11,230 bases of DNA, taken from NCBI GenBank assembly GCA_023144585.1, contig JAGLFI010000014.1, positions 1 through 11,230 of the forward strand. Reading direction: 5' to 3'. This document shows, in pieces, positions 1-6,201 of the stretch. The first letter of the stretch is position 1; each line of letters starts with the position of its first letter. The position numbers were made by a program, and so were the translations under genes. The notes under the pieces are model-generated. The model did not search any database, was not told the DNA's origin, and worked only from the letters and a program-made list of their open reading frames with translations. The stretch comes from Desulfobacula sp. GTDB taxonomy: Bacteria > Desulfobacterota > Desulfobacteria > Desulfobacterales > Desulfobacteraceae.

Positions 1-51
1 ATCATCAATAATCAGAATTTTTTTTATCACGGAAATATCCTTTTTTTCTCT

Positions 52-99
52 TTTACAACGAATTTACACTTTTTTACAAGTTGGAAATATTTGATTTAC
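52..99 (+). promoter_or_regulatory. Tandem TTTAC motifs, candidate CpxR/OmpR-family operator
   Basis: Four TTTAC pentamers lie on the plus strand at 52-56, 63-67, 73-77 and 95-99, so their starts are 11, 10 and 22 bases apart, close to whole helical turns. Read on the other strand the first three are GTAAA-N5-GTAAA-N6-GTAAA. The published enterobacterial CpxR box is GTAAA-N5-GTAAA, and the Cpx system controls Spy/CpxP proteins, which is the family of the gene just downstream. The match is seen in the sequence; binding by a Cpx-like regulator is inference. The region is very AT-rich, so chance TTTAC motifs are likely enough to keep confidence moderate. Confidence 0.45.
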
Positions 100-102
100 A
101 AT
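73..102 (+). promoter_or_regulatory. Candidate sigma70 promoter of the Spy/CpxP-like gene
   Basis: TTTACA (73-78) and TACAAT (97-102) each match five of six sigma70 consensus bases and are separated by 18 bases. Transcription would start near 109, giving an untranslated leader of about 70 bases. The -35 and -10 elements overlap the third and fourth TTTAC motifs. A direct repeat of ATTATCC (101-114) covers the expected start site and could be a second operator. A TTGACT at 115-120 has no convincing -10 at proper spacing. Confidence 0.4.
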
Positions 103-169
103 TATCCATTATCCTTGACTCATCCTTAAAAGGGATTGGAAATAGAATTTATTATCAAATTTATTATTT

Positions 170-174
170 AGGAG
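170..174 (+). promoter_or_regulatory. Shine-Dalgarno site that sets the start at 182
   Basis: AGGAG ends seven bases before the ATG at 182 but only one base before the in-frame ATG at 176. The spacing therefore favours 182 as the true start of the Spy/CpxP-like gene. Confidence 0.7.
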
Positions 175-181
175 AATGAAA

Positions 182-694
182 ATGACAAAAAAGAAAAAAG
201 TAATTTTAATTGTAAGTTCCTCGCTCCTGGTAATGGTGGCTTCCGGTTTTGGGTTTGTGATGATTACAGGGGCCTGCGGATTTAATTCGGCACATGGGCA
301 AGAGTTTCATAAAAGAGGAGTGCCGACGTTCATGCAAAAAGAAATCGGCAGTTTTATCCTCTGGCGCATGGATAAAGGGATTGGAATCCTTGATTTGTCC
401 GATACACAGCAAAAATTGTATGATGGGTTTCGGTCCCGGTTACAGGAAACTATGGAAAAGGGTATGGAAACACGGCTGGAATTCAAAAAACAGGCCCTGC
501 TGGAGTTTGAGAAAGTGAGTCCGGATCTTTCAGTTATGGCGGTAGCGATCCAGTCCCATGTGGAAAAGATGTCATCGTCGTTATCCCAGAATTTAACTTT
601 GTTCATCGACTTCTACACCTCTCTTGATAGTAATCAGCAAAGTATGATTACTCAGAAAATTAAAGAAAGAATAGAAGATCGTAAAAAATTATAA
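182..694 (+). CDS. Spy/CpxP-like periplasmic or membrane-anchored LTxxQ-type protein
   Basis: A protein of 170 residues counted from the ATG at 182 (172 from the ATG at 176). A lysine-rich start (MTKKKK) and a hydrophobic stretch of about residues 7-29 form a signal peptide or membrane anchor. Cys32 after Thr-Gly-Ala is not a good lipobox. The rest is helical and charged, with two degenerate LTxxQ-like motifs, LSDTQ (72-76) and LDSNQ (148-152), about 75 residues apart, as in Spy, CpxP and related periplasmic stress or metal-sensing proteins. Those proteins bind misfolded proteins or damp a sensor kinase; the exact role here is inferred. No kinase or regulator gene is in the window. The upstream TTTAC array fits regulation by an envelope-stress system. 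No terminator is evident after the gene, which converges on xerD. Confidence 0.65.
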   Translation: MTKKKKVILIVSSSLLVMVASGFGFVMITGACGFNSAHGQEFHKRGVPTFMQKEIGSFILWRMDKGIGILDLSDTQQKLYDGFRSRLQETMEKGMETRLEFKKQALLEFEKVSPDLSVMAVAIQSHVEKMSSSLSQNLTLFIDFYTSLDSNQQSMITQKIKERIEDRKKL

Positions 695-722
695 TCTGAA
701 GGTCACACGTAAACCTGGGCTG

Positions 723-751
723 AAAAAAAGGGCATGGCCATGGCCATTGCC
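723..751 (-). terminator. Rho-independent terminator of the SUMF1-like/xerD operon
   Basis: Read on the minus strand, positions 751-731 form a GC-rich hairpin with an eight-pair stem (one bulged base) and a CATG loop. After one C it is followed by seven U residues (A723-A729 on the plus strand). It lies about 80 bases beyond the xerD stop. On the plus strand the same hairpin has no following T-run, so it should work only for the leftward operon. Confidence 0.65.
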
Positions 752-832
752 GGCAACTGGTTAATATGGGTTGGCCCATGGATTTGTTTGTTAATATTTT
801 ATAGGTAAGCTCTTTGAAAATTAAATAGTTGA

Positions 833-1750
833 TTAATTCCTCGGGTGATATTTTTGATGCATTTTGATCAAGTATTCCCTTGAAATGTGGGTATATATTT
901 GTGTGGTTGATATGTCTGAATGACCCAGCATGGTTTGAACAGACCTTAAATCAGCGCCGCCTTCAAGCAAATGAGTCGCAAACGAATGCCTTAATGTATG
1001 GGGCATGATATTTTTTGATATATTGGCAACAAGGGCATATTTTTTTATAATTTTCCAGAAGAATTGACGGGTCATGGGTTTGCCGGCCCTCGCGACAAAG
1101 AGATATGGCGTTGAAATATTTTTTAAAAGAAAGGGTCTGCCCTCCTTGATCCATTTTTGTGTGATGGATCTTGCCTGGGAACCAATGGGGATGACTCGCT
1201 CTTTGGAACCTTTTCCCATCACTCTTACAAAGTTTGCATCAAGGTTAATGTCCTGGAGGCATAGGGAGATAAGTTCAGAAACCCTTAAGCCTGCTCCGTA
1301 CATGATTTCCATCATTGCGCAATTCCTCAGTTCCCGGGGCTTCCTGATATCCGGGGCGTCAAGAAGATCTGCAACTTCTTTGACCGTCATGATTTTTGGA
1401 AGTGCCAAACCGATTTTAGGAATATCAACATTTTTCACAGGGTTCTTCGTCACTTCTTTTTCATTGATTAAGAATTTATATAATCCCCGGATAGTAATCA
1501 GGTGTCTGGCTCTGGATTTGGCTGAAAGCCCCTTTTTGGTGAGGTCGATAAGCCAGGCAAAAATAACTGCAATATCTACATCATTTAAATTAAGAATAGA
1601 GTTTTTTTCAAGGAAAGTGATGTATTGGGCAAGATCAGTTGAATAGGATGCCACACTGTTATCGGACAATCCTTTTTCAATAATAAGAAAATCAAGATAT
1701 TTTTGAGTTGATTCATCCATATTATTTATAGAAAAATTTCGGAAATACAT
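833..1750 (-). CDS. xerD: XerD-like site-specific tyrosine recombinase
   Basis: A tyrosine recombinase of 305 residues (E. coli XerD has 298). Residues 12-100 are the core-binding SAM-like domain and about 118-300 the catalytic domain. All six catalytic residues are visible: Arg156 (GLRVSEL), Lys180 (GKGSKERVIP), His251 and Arg254 (HTLRHSFATHLL), His277 (LGHSDISTTQIYTH) and Tyr286. The C-terminus, HQKYHPRN, closely resembles the XerD tail. In XerCD systems the enzyme resolves chromosome dimers at dif and is activated by FtsK; that role is inferred from family resemblance, and no dif site was found here. The first 25 bases overlap the end of the upstream SUMF1-like gene. The start at 1750 has AGGG five bases before it; a later in-frame ATG at 1720 has no such site. 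A lineage-specific or element-borne integrase is less likely, because the tail and length are those of XerD. Confidence 0.88.
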   Translation of the reverse strand: MYFRNFSINNMDESTQKYLDFLIIEKGLSDNSVASYSTDLAQYITFLEKNSILNLNDVDIAVIFAWLIDLTKKGLSAKSRARHLITIRGLYKFLINEKEVTKNPVKNVDIPKIGLALPKIMTVKEVADLLDAPDIRKPRELRNCAMMEIMYGAGLRVSELISLCLQDINLDANFVRVMGKGSKERVIPIGSQARSITQKWIKEGRPFLLKNISTPYLFVARAGKPMTRQFFWKIIKKYALVANISKNIMPHTLRHSFATHLLEGGADLRSVQTMLGHSDISTTQIYTHISREYLIKMHQKYHPRN

Positions 1751-3333
1751 CGAAACCCTATGGTGTTTGATGTAAATCCGGGTTTGAATAAAGCTCTTGA
1801 ACTGATGGTTCCCTCCTTTTTGGCATTCCAGGCAGCACCTTTTGCAACGCAGTATTTGACGGTTCTTTTTGATTTGATTGGTGGAGTTTCCAGGTCAGAG
1901 GTCCACTCCAAAATATTACCCAGCATGTCGATAATTTGAAATTCGTTTGCAAAAGCATCATATTCGTCTGCTGCACTGGTGTCGGCCAGTCCACTTTGTT
2001 CAATATTTACAGCCTTGGGATTAAATTCATTACCCCAGGGATATTTATATCCCATATCTGTTCTGGCGGCTGATTCCCATTTTGCCTCTGTGGGGATTTG
2101 TCTTTCGATCCAGGAGGCAAATGCAATGGCATCATCCACACTGACCTGGACTACCGGGTGATTCCTTTTTTCGTGAAGGTTTGAGTCCGGTCCAAAAGGC
2201 TTATGCCAGCAGGCACCTTTTATATCTTCTGACCCGGCACTCTTATTCCAGGTTGAGCTTGTTGCATTTTTTTTAAACCTTGAAGAATATACTCTGCCAT
2301 ATCCCAGTTTTTCTGCGGTCGTGACATAACCGGTCTCCTCGATGAAGATTTCAAACAAAGAATTGATAACCGGATATATGCCAATATAAACTTCAGGCAT
2401 ATCAAATTGCTGTAATTCAAGACTGGATTTGATACTTTTTTTTGTACCGATAGTATATTTTCCTTTGGGAACCACGACATATTTATTATATTTTTTTTCT
2501 CTTTCACCTAAGGTTTCATCAAACTGCTCTGCAAGTTCTTTTTTTTCTCTAAACTCTTCTAAGGTTTTGAGTTCATCTTCATCGAGTTCATTCACTTCTT
2601 CTAATTCTTCATTCTCGTCGATCTCTATTTCTTCTATGTCCTCATCAAGTTCCTCTAATTCTTCATCTTCATCAAGTTCTATTTCCTCGATATCTTCATC
2701 AAGGTCATCTACCTCTTCAAGAGTTTCATCTTCACCAGGGCTATCTGTTCCAGAGTCATCTACCTCTTCAGCGTTTTCATCAAGACCTTCACCTTCTTCA
2801 AAAAGAGTGCCCTTAGTGATTTTATTCAGGATGTTTTTAATTTGATTTACAATATCATTCGGGTCAGTATCTGTATCCTCCGGTTGATAATCTTCGAGGA
2901 AATCCGCAACAGCTTTTAGGAGACCAGTGGCCTGATCAAGATCAATATCACCGGTTTCCACTGCATCTGAAAAAGAGCTGAGGAGGTTATTTTTTGCTTC
3001 CTGGGTCATGTCAAATACATTTGAATCGGAAATAGTAATGTTCTCAGGGTTCTGTTTCTTTTTGGAAAGTTTTTCCAAATCTGCATTAATCGAGGATTTG
3101 ATACTTGAGAAGTTTCTTCGTTTTGTTTTGATTTTTGAAAGATTGTCACCAACATCCCAGATGGATTTGATCAGGATATCCGTATCAATTGAATCTAATT
3201 GTTTTACGGATTCTTCTGAAGTATAAAAAGCTCGTATTGCTGAGATCGCTTTTTGTTTTACCGAATTTGGTCGGTAATTGAGGTTGGCAATTGCCTGGTC
3301 TATCCCTTCAAAAGAGATGGATATGTTTGCCAA
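1726..3333 (-). CDS. SUMF1-domain protein with acidic repeat linker, no FGE cysteines
   Basis: A protein of 535 residues with no signal peptide, so probably cytoplasmic. Residues 1-175 are charged, mostly helical and not recognised. Residues 180-275 are an acidic linker: 39 of residues 201-260 are Asp or Glu, including an 18-residue tandem repeat. Residues 284-531 form a SUMF1/formylglycine-generating-enzyme-type domain, with HPVVQVSVDDAIAFASW (392-408), IPTEAKWESAAR (413-424), YPWGNEF (431-437), DMLGNILEWTSD (469-480) and GFRC (526-529). The two copper-binding catalytic cysteines expected just after the GGSW-like motif (here GAAW, 499-502) are absent, so sulfatase activation is unlikely. There is no EgtB-type histidine iron motif either. 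It may be a binding module or scaffold; the function is unknown. Translation starts at TTG, preceded by AGGAG with a 10-base gap. It is first in an operon with xerD and divergent from parA. Confidence 0.8.
   Translation of the reverse strand: MANISISFEGIDQAIANLNYRPNSVKQKAISAIRAFYTSEESVKQLDSIDTDILIKSIWDVGDNLSKIKTKRRNFSSIKSSINADLEKLSKKKQNPENITISDSNVFDMTQEAKNNLLSSFSDAVETGDIDLDQATGLLKAVADFLEDYQPEDTDTDPNDIVNQIKNILNKITKGTLFEEGEGLDENAEEVDDSGTDSPGEDETLEEVDDLDEDIEEIELDEDEELEELDEDIEEIEIDENEELEEVNELDEDELKTLEEFREKKELAEQFDETLGEREKKYNKYVVVPKGKYTIGTKKSIKSSLELQQFDMPEVYIGIYPVINSLFEIFIEETGYVTTAEKLGYGRVYSSRFKKNATSSTWNKSAGSEDIKGACWHKPFGPDSNLHEKRNHPVVQVSVDDAIAFASWIERQIPTEAKWESAARTDMGYKYPWGNEFNPKAVNIEQSGLADTSAADEYDAFANEFQIIDMLGNILEWTSDLETPPIKSKRTVKYCVAKGAAWNAKKEGTISSRALFKPGFTSNTIGFRCISEIFL
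2596..2703 (-). repeat. Two tandem 54-base units encoding an 18-residue acidic repeat
   Basis: Units at 2596-2649 and 2650-2703 are in-frame tandem copies. They encode LDEDIEEIELDEDEELEE (residues 211-228) and LDEDIEEIEIDENEELEE (229-246), which differ at only two residues. Flanking sequence contains shorter, more decayed versions of the same pattern, which suggests growth by slippage or unequal exchange. Confidence 0.85.
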
Positions 3334-3343
3334 AGGCTTTAGT

Positions 3344-3348
3344 CTCCT
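3344..3348 (-). promoter_or_regulatory. Shine-Dalgarno site supporting a TTG start
   Basis: CTCCT on the plus strand reads AGGAG on the minus strand, 10 bases before the TTG at 3333-3331. The next in-frame methionine is residue 109, well inside the N-terminal region, so the TTG start is the best choice, although the gap is a little long. Confidence 0.55.
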
Positions 3349-3372
3349 GTTTGCAGTTTGATATTGCTTCGT

Positions 3373-3401
3373 ATTATGATATATTCACAATATTATTTCA
3401 A
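3373..3401 (-). promoter_or_regulatory. Candidate sigma70 promoter of the SUMF1-like/xerD operon
   Basis: On the minus strand TTGAAA (3401-3396) and CATAAT (3378-3373) each match five of six consensus bases with a 17-base spacer. Transcription would start near 3366, giving a leader of roughly 30 bases before the TTG start. Confidence 0.5.
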
Positions 3402-3447
3402 CTCACCCTGAATATTTCATTATATTTTTTATATTGGGAAATTGGGT

Positions 3448-3475
3448 TGGACATCATTTTATTTAAACATATGAT
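3448..3475 (+). promoter_or_regulatory. Candidate sigma70 promoter of the parA/mqn gene run
   Basis: TGGACA (3448-3453) and TATGAT (3470-3475) each match five of six consensus bases with a 16-base spacer. Transcription would start near 3482, about 30 bases before the parA ATG. Two ATTGGG direct repeats (3433-3438 and 3441-3446) lie just upstream of the -35 and could be operator half-sites. Together with the leftward promoter this forms a compact divergent control region of 178 bases. Confidence 0.5.
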
Positions 3476-3511
3476 TGAATTTTTTGATAATTGTGCTAAA
3501 GGTATATGGTT

Positions 3512-4726
3512 ATGAGTAAAATAATTACCATCGCCGGTCAGAAAGGTGGGACAGGAAAAAGTATTACATCGGTAAATCTTGCCACATCACTTGCTTTGTT
3601 TGAAAAAAATACGCTGTTAATAGACTGTGACCCGCAGGGATGTTCCACCCAATGGTGTGGTATTAAGGATTTGGATTATAATTGTGATATCACATCAGTT
3701 CTGTCTGGAAAAGCTGTGCTGAAAGATGCAATTGTAAAAACTCAAGTCAATTACCTGGATATAATGCCTGCAGGATTTAATTTATTTCAGGCTGCCTTGA
3801 AATTGGCAAAAAATCCTGGAAATGAAAAGATTTTACGTCTTTTCTTAAAGGATGTTGAAGGTGAGTATGAGTATATTATTATTGACTCTCCTTCGTCATA
3901 CAATTTTTTAAGTGTTACAGCTATGACGGCAGCTGATTGGCTGCTTGTCTGCATGAATGTCCATCATAATTCTGTCGAAGATTTCTATTGTCTGCTCCGA
4001 ATGGTAAAATATATTCGGACAACTCACAATGTTCCCTTGAAAATAGCCGGAGTTCTTTTCAACCGGTGTGAAACAAAAGAAGAGATTCTTTCCTTTCTGG
4101 AAAATCAGGATTTGTCAGATATAAAACAAATGGTTTATGATACATTTATTCCTGAAGATGACAATATTAAAAAATCAATTAATCTAAAGATCCCTGCAGC
4201 ATTGCAGGATGTAAAAAGTCCAGCAGCTGCGGTATCTGAGTTTCGCAAAGGAACTGCATTTTTTCTTCAAATAGAGAGGTGTTTTATGAAATTGACTAAT
4301 CCCGAGATTATTCAGGAAAGTGAAAAAGAATTTATTGATACAATAAATGCAGAATTAGATTGGGAAGCTATTGAAAAGATGCTTCTTGAAAAGCATAGTT
4401 TTACACTTCAAGATGAAATAGACTATAAAAATGGTGATTTGATAGTTTATAACGATAATATTGCCTATAAATTTGATTTTGAAATTAAGGTTCCATTATC
4501 TGTAATTTTTAACAGGCAAGGCGAATGTTTAGAGATTTCAACCCTGAGAGATGATTTTGAGGAAAAGGGTGAAGACGATTTGCTTCATGAAGAGAATACA
4601 ACCCCTCCAATAAGCCATGGGCAGGAAGACAAGGTGGCTCGGATGGCTTCAAATATTGCTGATATGATTTCTGAAATAAACCAGCCGGAAACAAATCAGT
4701 CAGGAACAAATCAGTCAGGCGAATGA
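3512..4726 (+). CDS. ParA/MinD-type ATPase with a C-terminal extension
   Basis: A protein of 404 residues from the ATG at 3512, chosen because AAAGG lies nine bases before it; an in-frame ATG at 3506 is too close to that site. Residues 2-255 are a deviant Walker ATPase: KGGTGKS at 11-17 with signature Lys11 and catalytic-type Lys16, DCDPQG at 38-43 (switch I/A' box), and IIIDSPS at 122-128 (Walker B). Such ATPases dimerise on ATP, bind DNA non-specifically and move or position plasmids, chromosomes or large complexes when a partner stimulates hydrolysis. There is no N-terminal helix-turn-helix, so it is Soj-like. About 145 residues beyond the usual ParA end (260-404) are not recognised; they look like a small alpha/beta domain and then a polar tail. 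No parB follows. The stop overlaps the ATG of the next gene (ATGA), so that protein is the likely partner. Its cargo is unknown. Confidence 0.85.
   Translation: MSKIITIAGQKGGTGKSITSVNLATSLALFEKNTLLIDCDPQGCSTQWCGIKDLDYNCDITSVLSGKAVLKDAIVKTQVNYLDIMPAGFNLFQAALKLAKNPGNEKILRLFLKDVEGEYEYIIIDSPSSYNFLSVTAMTAADWLLVCMNVHHNSVEDFYCLLRMVKYIRTTHNVPLKIAGVLFNRCETKEEILSFLENQDLSDIKQMVYDTFIPEDDNIKKSINLKIPAALQDVKSPAAAVSEFRKGTAFFLQIERCFMKLTNPEIIQESEKEFIDTINAELDWEAIEKMLLEKHSFTLQDEIDYKNGDLIVYNDNIAYKFDFEIKVPLSVIFNRQGECLEISTLRDDFEEKGEDDLLHEENTTPPISHGQEDKVARMASNIADMISEINQPETNQSGTNQSGE
4690..4719 (+). repeat. Perfect 15-base tandem duplication at the 3' end of the parA-like gene
   Basis: AACAAATCAGTCAGG occurs at 4690-4704 and again at 4705-4719, encoding a TNQSG-TNQSG tail. 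It keeps the frame and sits just before the ATGA overlap, where the CAGG of the second copy may serve as a weak ribosome site for the next gene. Confidence 0.9.
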
Positions 4727-6201
4727 TGAATACAGATGCTGAACAAAATGAGGAACTGACCCCTACATTTGTGAGAGATCAGTTGGATGAGATTCTTGCA
4801 CAGGAAATTACCACTCTGCTGGATGTGGATTCATATTCTGCAATGATGTCTTTTAACCTTGCAAGCATCTTCTGTATTACACTTATTATTGAAAGAGAAA
4901 GAGAAATTAAGCAGTATTCGGATTTCTCTCCGGAAAGGTATACAAAAGATTCATTTGTCAATGAACTGATAGATATCGGGCTTGAAAAAGATGACGCACT
5001 TGAAAAGACGGTTAGTGCTGTTTTGAACAAAGGATATATCAGTACGGATACAAATGGGCACTTAAAAGCTGAAATGCCTGCTTTTATGATGGTTGGTTTT
5101 CTTGACAACATGTTTCCCGGTATGCAGGGCATGCACCTTGTTGCTTTCGTCCTTCAAATGAATGATGAGGTAAATTCAGAAAGGAAAAGCCTTAAACTTG
5201 CTAAGGATAGTTTTAAATCCATCCTGAAAAGCCGTGGAGTGTCCGTTTCAAAGGATAGTGCTCAGAAAAAAGCATCCCAAATAGTTTCAGGTGATGGTGC
5301 AACCCAAACCCAGTCTAAGGAAATTTCCCGGAAACTTAAAAAAGAAAATTTCAATCGTTTGGCAACCTTAATTAAAAAAAGAAAAAAACACTCGCTTGAT
5401 TCTCCTGGGCAATTAAACATAAAGGATCTTTTTGATAAAGGTCCTTCAAAACAAGAGTTAGAAGCTAAAAAAGCAGAGATAAAAAAGATAGAAGAAGCAG
5501 CAAAAAAAGCAGCAGGACTTGCAAAAGAGCTGGCTGAGAAGGATGAAAAAATACGGGAAGCAGAAGAGGCAGCAAAGCAAGCTGCAAAACAGCTCCAGGA
5601 AATTGAACTAAGGGAAAAACAGCTTCTGGCAGCCCAGGAAGAAGCTCTCAAATCCGAGGAAAAGATATCCCAATTAGAAGCCCGTGAAGCCCAGATGGCT
5701 GAGAAAGAGGCACAGTTAAAAGCTTTAGAAGAAAGACTCAAACAGGATGAAGAACAAAAATTACAACGTGAAGAGGACGTCAGGCAAAAGCAGGTACAGG
5801 AAGAACAAATGAAAAAAGCTTCTAAGGCAGATGAAGATATTGAATCTCAGATTGCTGCCTTTGAAAGCGAATTGACCATGCCTTGCCCTCTTTGCAAAGA
5901 CGGGGAGGTTGTTTCAAAAACAACGGAAAAAGGAAAAGAGTTTTTTTCATGTACAAAATCCGATTGTCGGTTTGTTTCTTGGGATAAACCCTATCATTTT
6001 GAGTGCCCTTTATGTAAAAATTCATTTTTAACGGAAACCACGGCATCTAACGGTGAAAAAGGCCTTAAATGCCCCAGGGCATCCTGCTCGTACACCCAGA
6101 ATAACCTGCTTGATCCAAAACAGAATATGATGGCGCAGGCGGCAGGCAGTTCGGCACCTAAAAAGAAGAGAAGGGTAGTGAGAAGAAGAAAGAGACGTTA
6201 A
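4723..6201 (+). CDS. Coiled-coil protein with two topoisomerase-type C4 zinc ribbons and a basic tail
   Basis: A protein of 492 residues that I do not recognise as a named family. Residues 14-170 are a predicted helical globular domain. Residues 200-223 are strongly basic. Residues 244-380 are Ala/Glu/Lys-rich and should form a long coiled coil. Two C4 zinc ribbons follow: Cys388, 391, 410, 415 and Cys428, 431, 450, 455. Both have the same CxxC-18-CxxxxC spacing, resembling the zinc ribbons at the C-terminus of bacterial topoisomerase I. The final residues 479-492 are nearly all Lys/Arg (PKKKRRVVRRRKRR). This suggests a nucleic-acid-binding, self-associating protein. The first ATG overlaps the parA stop (ATGA), and a second ATG follows at once at 4726. 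The tight coupling makes it the likely ParA partner, in place of ParB; this is inference. The stop overlaps the mqnE start by one base (TAATG). Confidence 0.8.
   Translation: MMNTDAEQNEELTPTFVRDQLDEILAQEITTLLDVDSYSAMMSFNLASIFCITLIIEREREIKQYSDFSPERYTKDSFVNELIDIGLEKDDALEKTVSAVLNKGYISTDTNGHLKAEMPAFMMVGFLDNMFPGMQGMHLVAFVLQMNDEVNSERKSLKLAKDSFKSILKSRGVSVSKDSAQKKASQIVSGDGATQTQSKEISRKLKKENFNRLATLIKKRKKHSLDSPGQLNIKDLFDKGPSKQELEAKKAEIKKIEEAAKKAAGLAKELAEKDEKIREAEEAAKQAAKQLQEIELREKQLLAAQEEALKSEEKISQLEAREAQMAEKEAQLKALEERLKQDEEQKLQREEDVRQKQVQEEQMKKASKADEDIESQIAAFESELTMPCPLCKDGEVVSKTTEKGKEFFSCTKSDCRFVSWDKPYHFECPLCKNSFLTETTASNGEKGLKCPRASCSYTQNNLLDPKQNMMAQAAGSSAPKKKRRVVRRRKRR

Noticed and set aside
766..779. 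Short hairpin ATGGG-ttgg-CCCAT as a terminator for the Spy/CpxP-like gene
   Set aside because: The stem is only five or six pairs and is followed by a mixed T/G stretch, not a T-run. It is too weak to call.
1074..1646. Plus-strand frame of 190 residues within xerD
   Set aside because: xerD on the minus strand has all catalytic residues, so this is an antisense shadow.
1726..2500. C-type-lectin/SUMF1 fold as target of a diversity-generating retroelement
   Set aside because: No reverse transcriptase, no template repeat and no adenine-biased variable repeat were seen in the window.
1726..2500. Annotation as a true formylglycine-generating enzyme
   Set aside because: Both active-site cysteines are missing and no sulfatase gene is near.
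2429..2845. Plus-strand serine-rich reading frame opposite the acidic linker
   Set aside because: It is the antisense shadow of Glu/Asp codons, with no ribosome site and low-complexity product.
3366..3400. AT-rich stretch by the divergent promoter slightly resembling a dif site
   Set aside because: Only the left arm resembles the dif consensus (about 7 of 11 bases) and the right arm does not (about 4 of 11). Its bases are better explained as the -10 and -35 of the leftward promoter.
5262..5741. Minus-strand Ser/Ala/Phe-rich reading frame opposite the coiled coil
   Set aside because: It is the shadow of a Lys/Glu/Ala-rich coding region; the real gene on the plus strand has clear domains and coupled ends.
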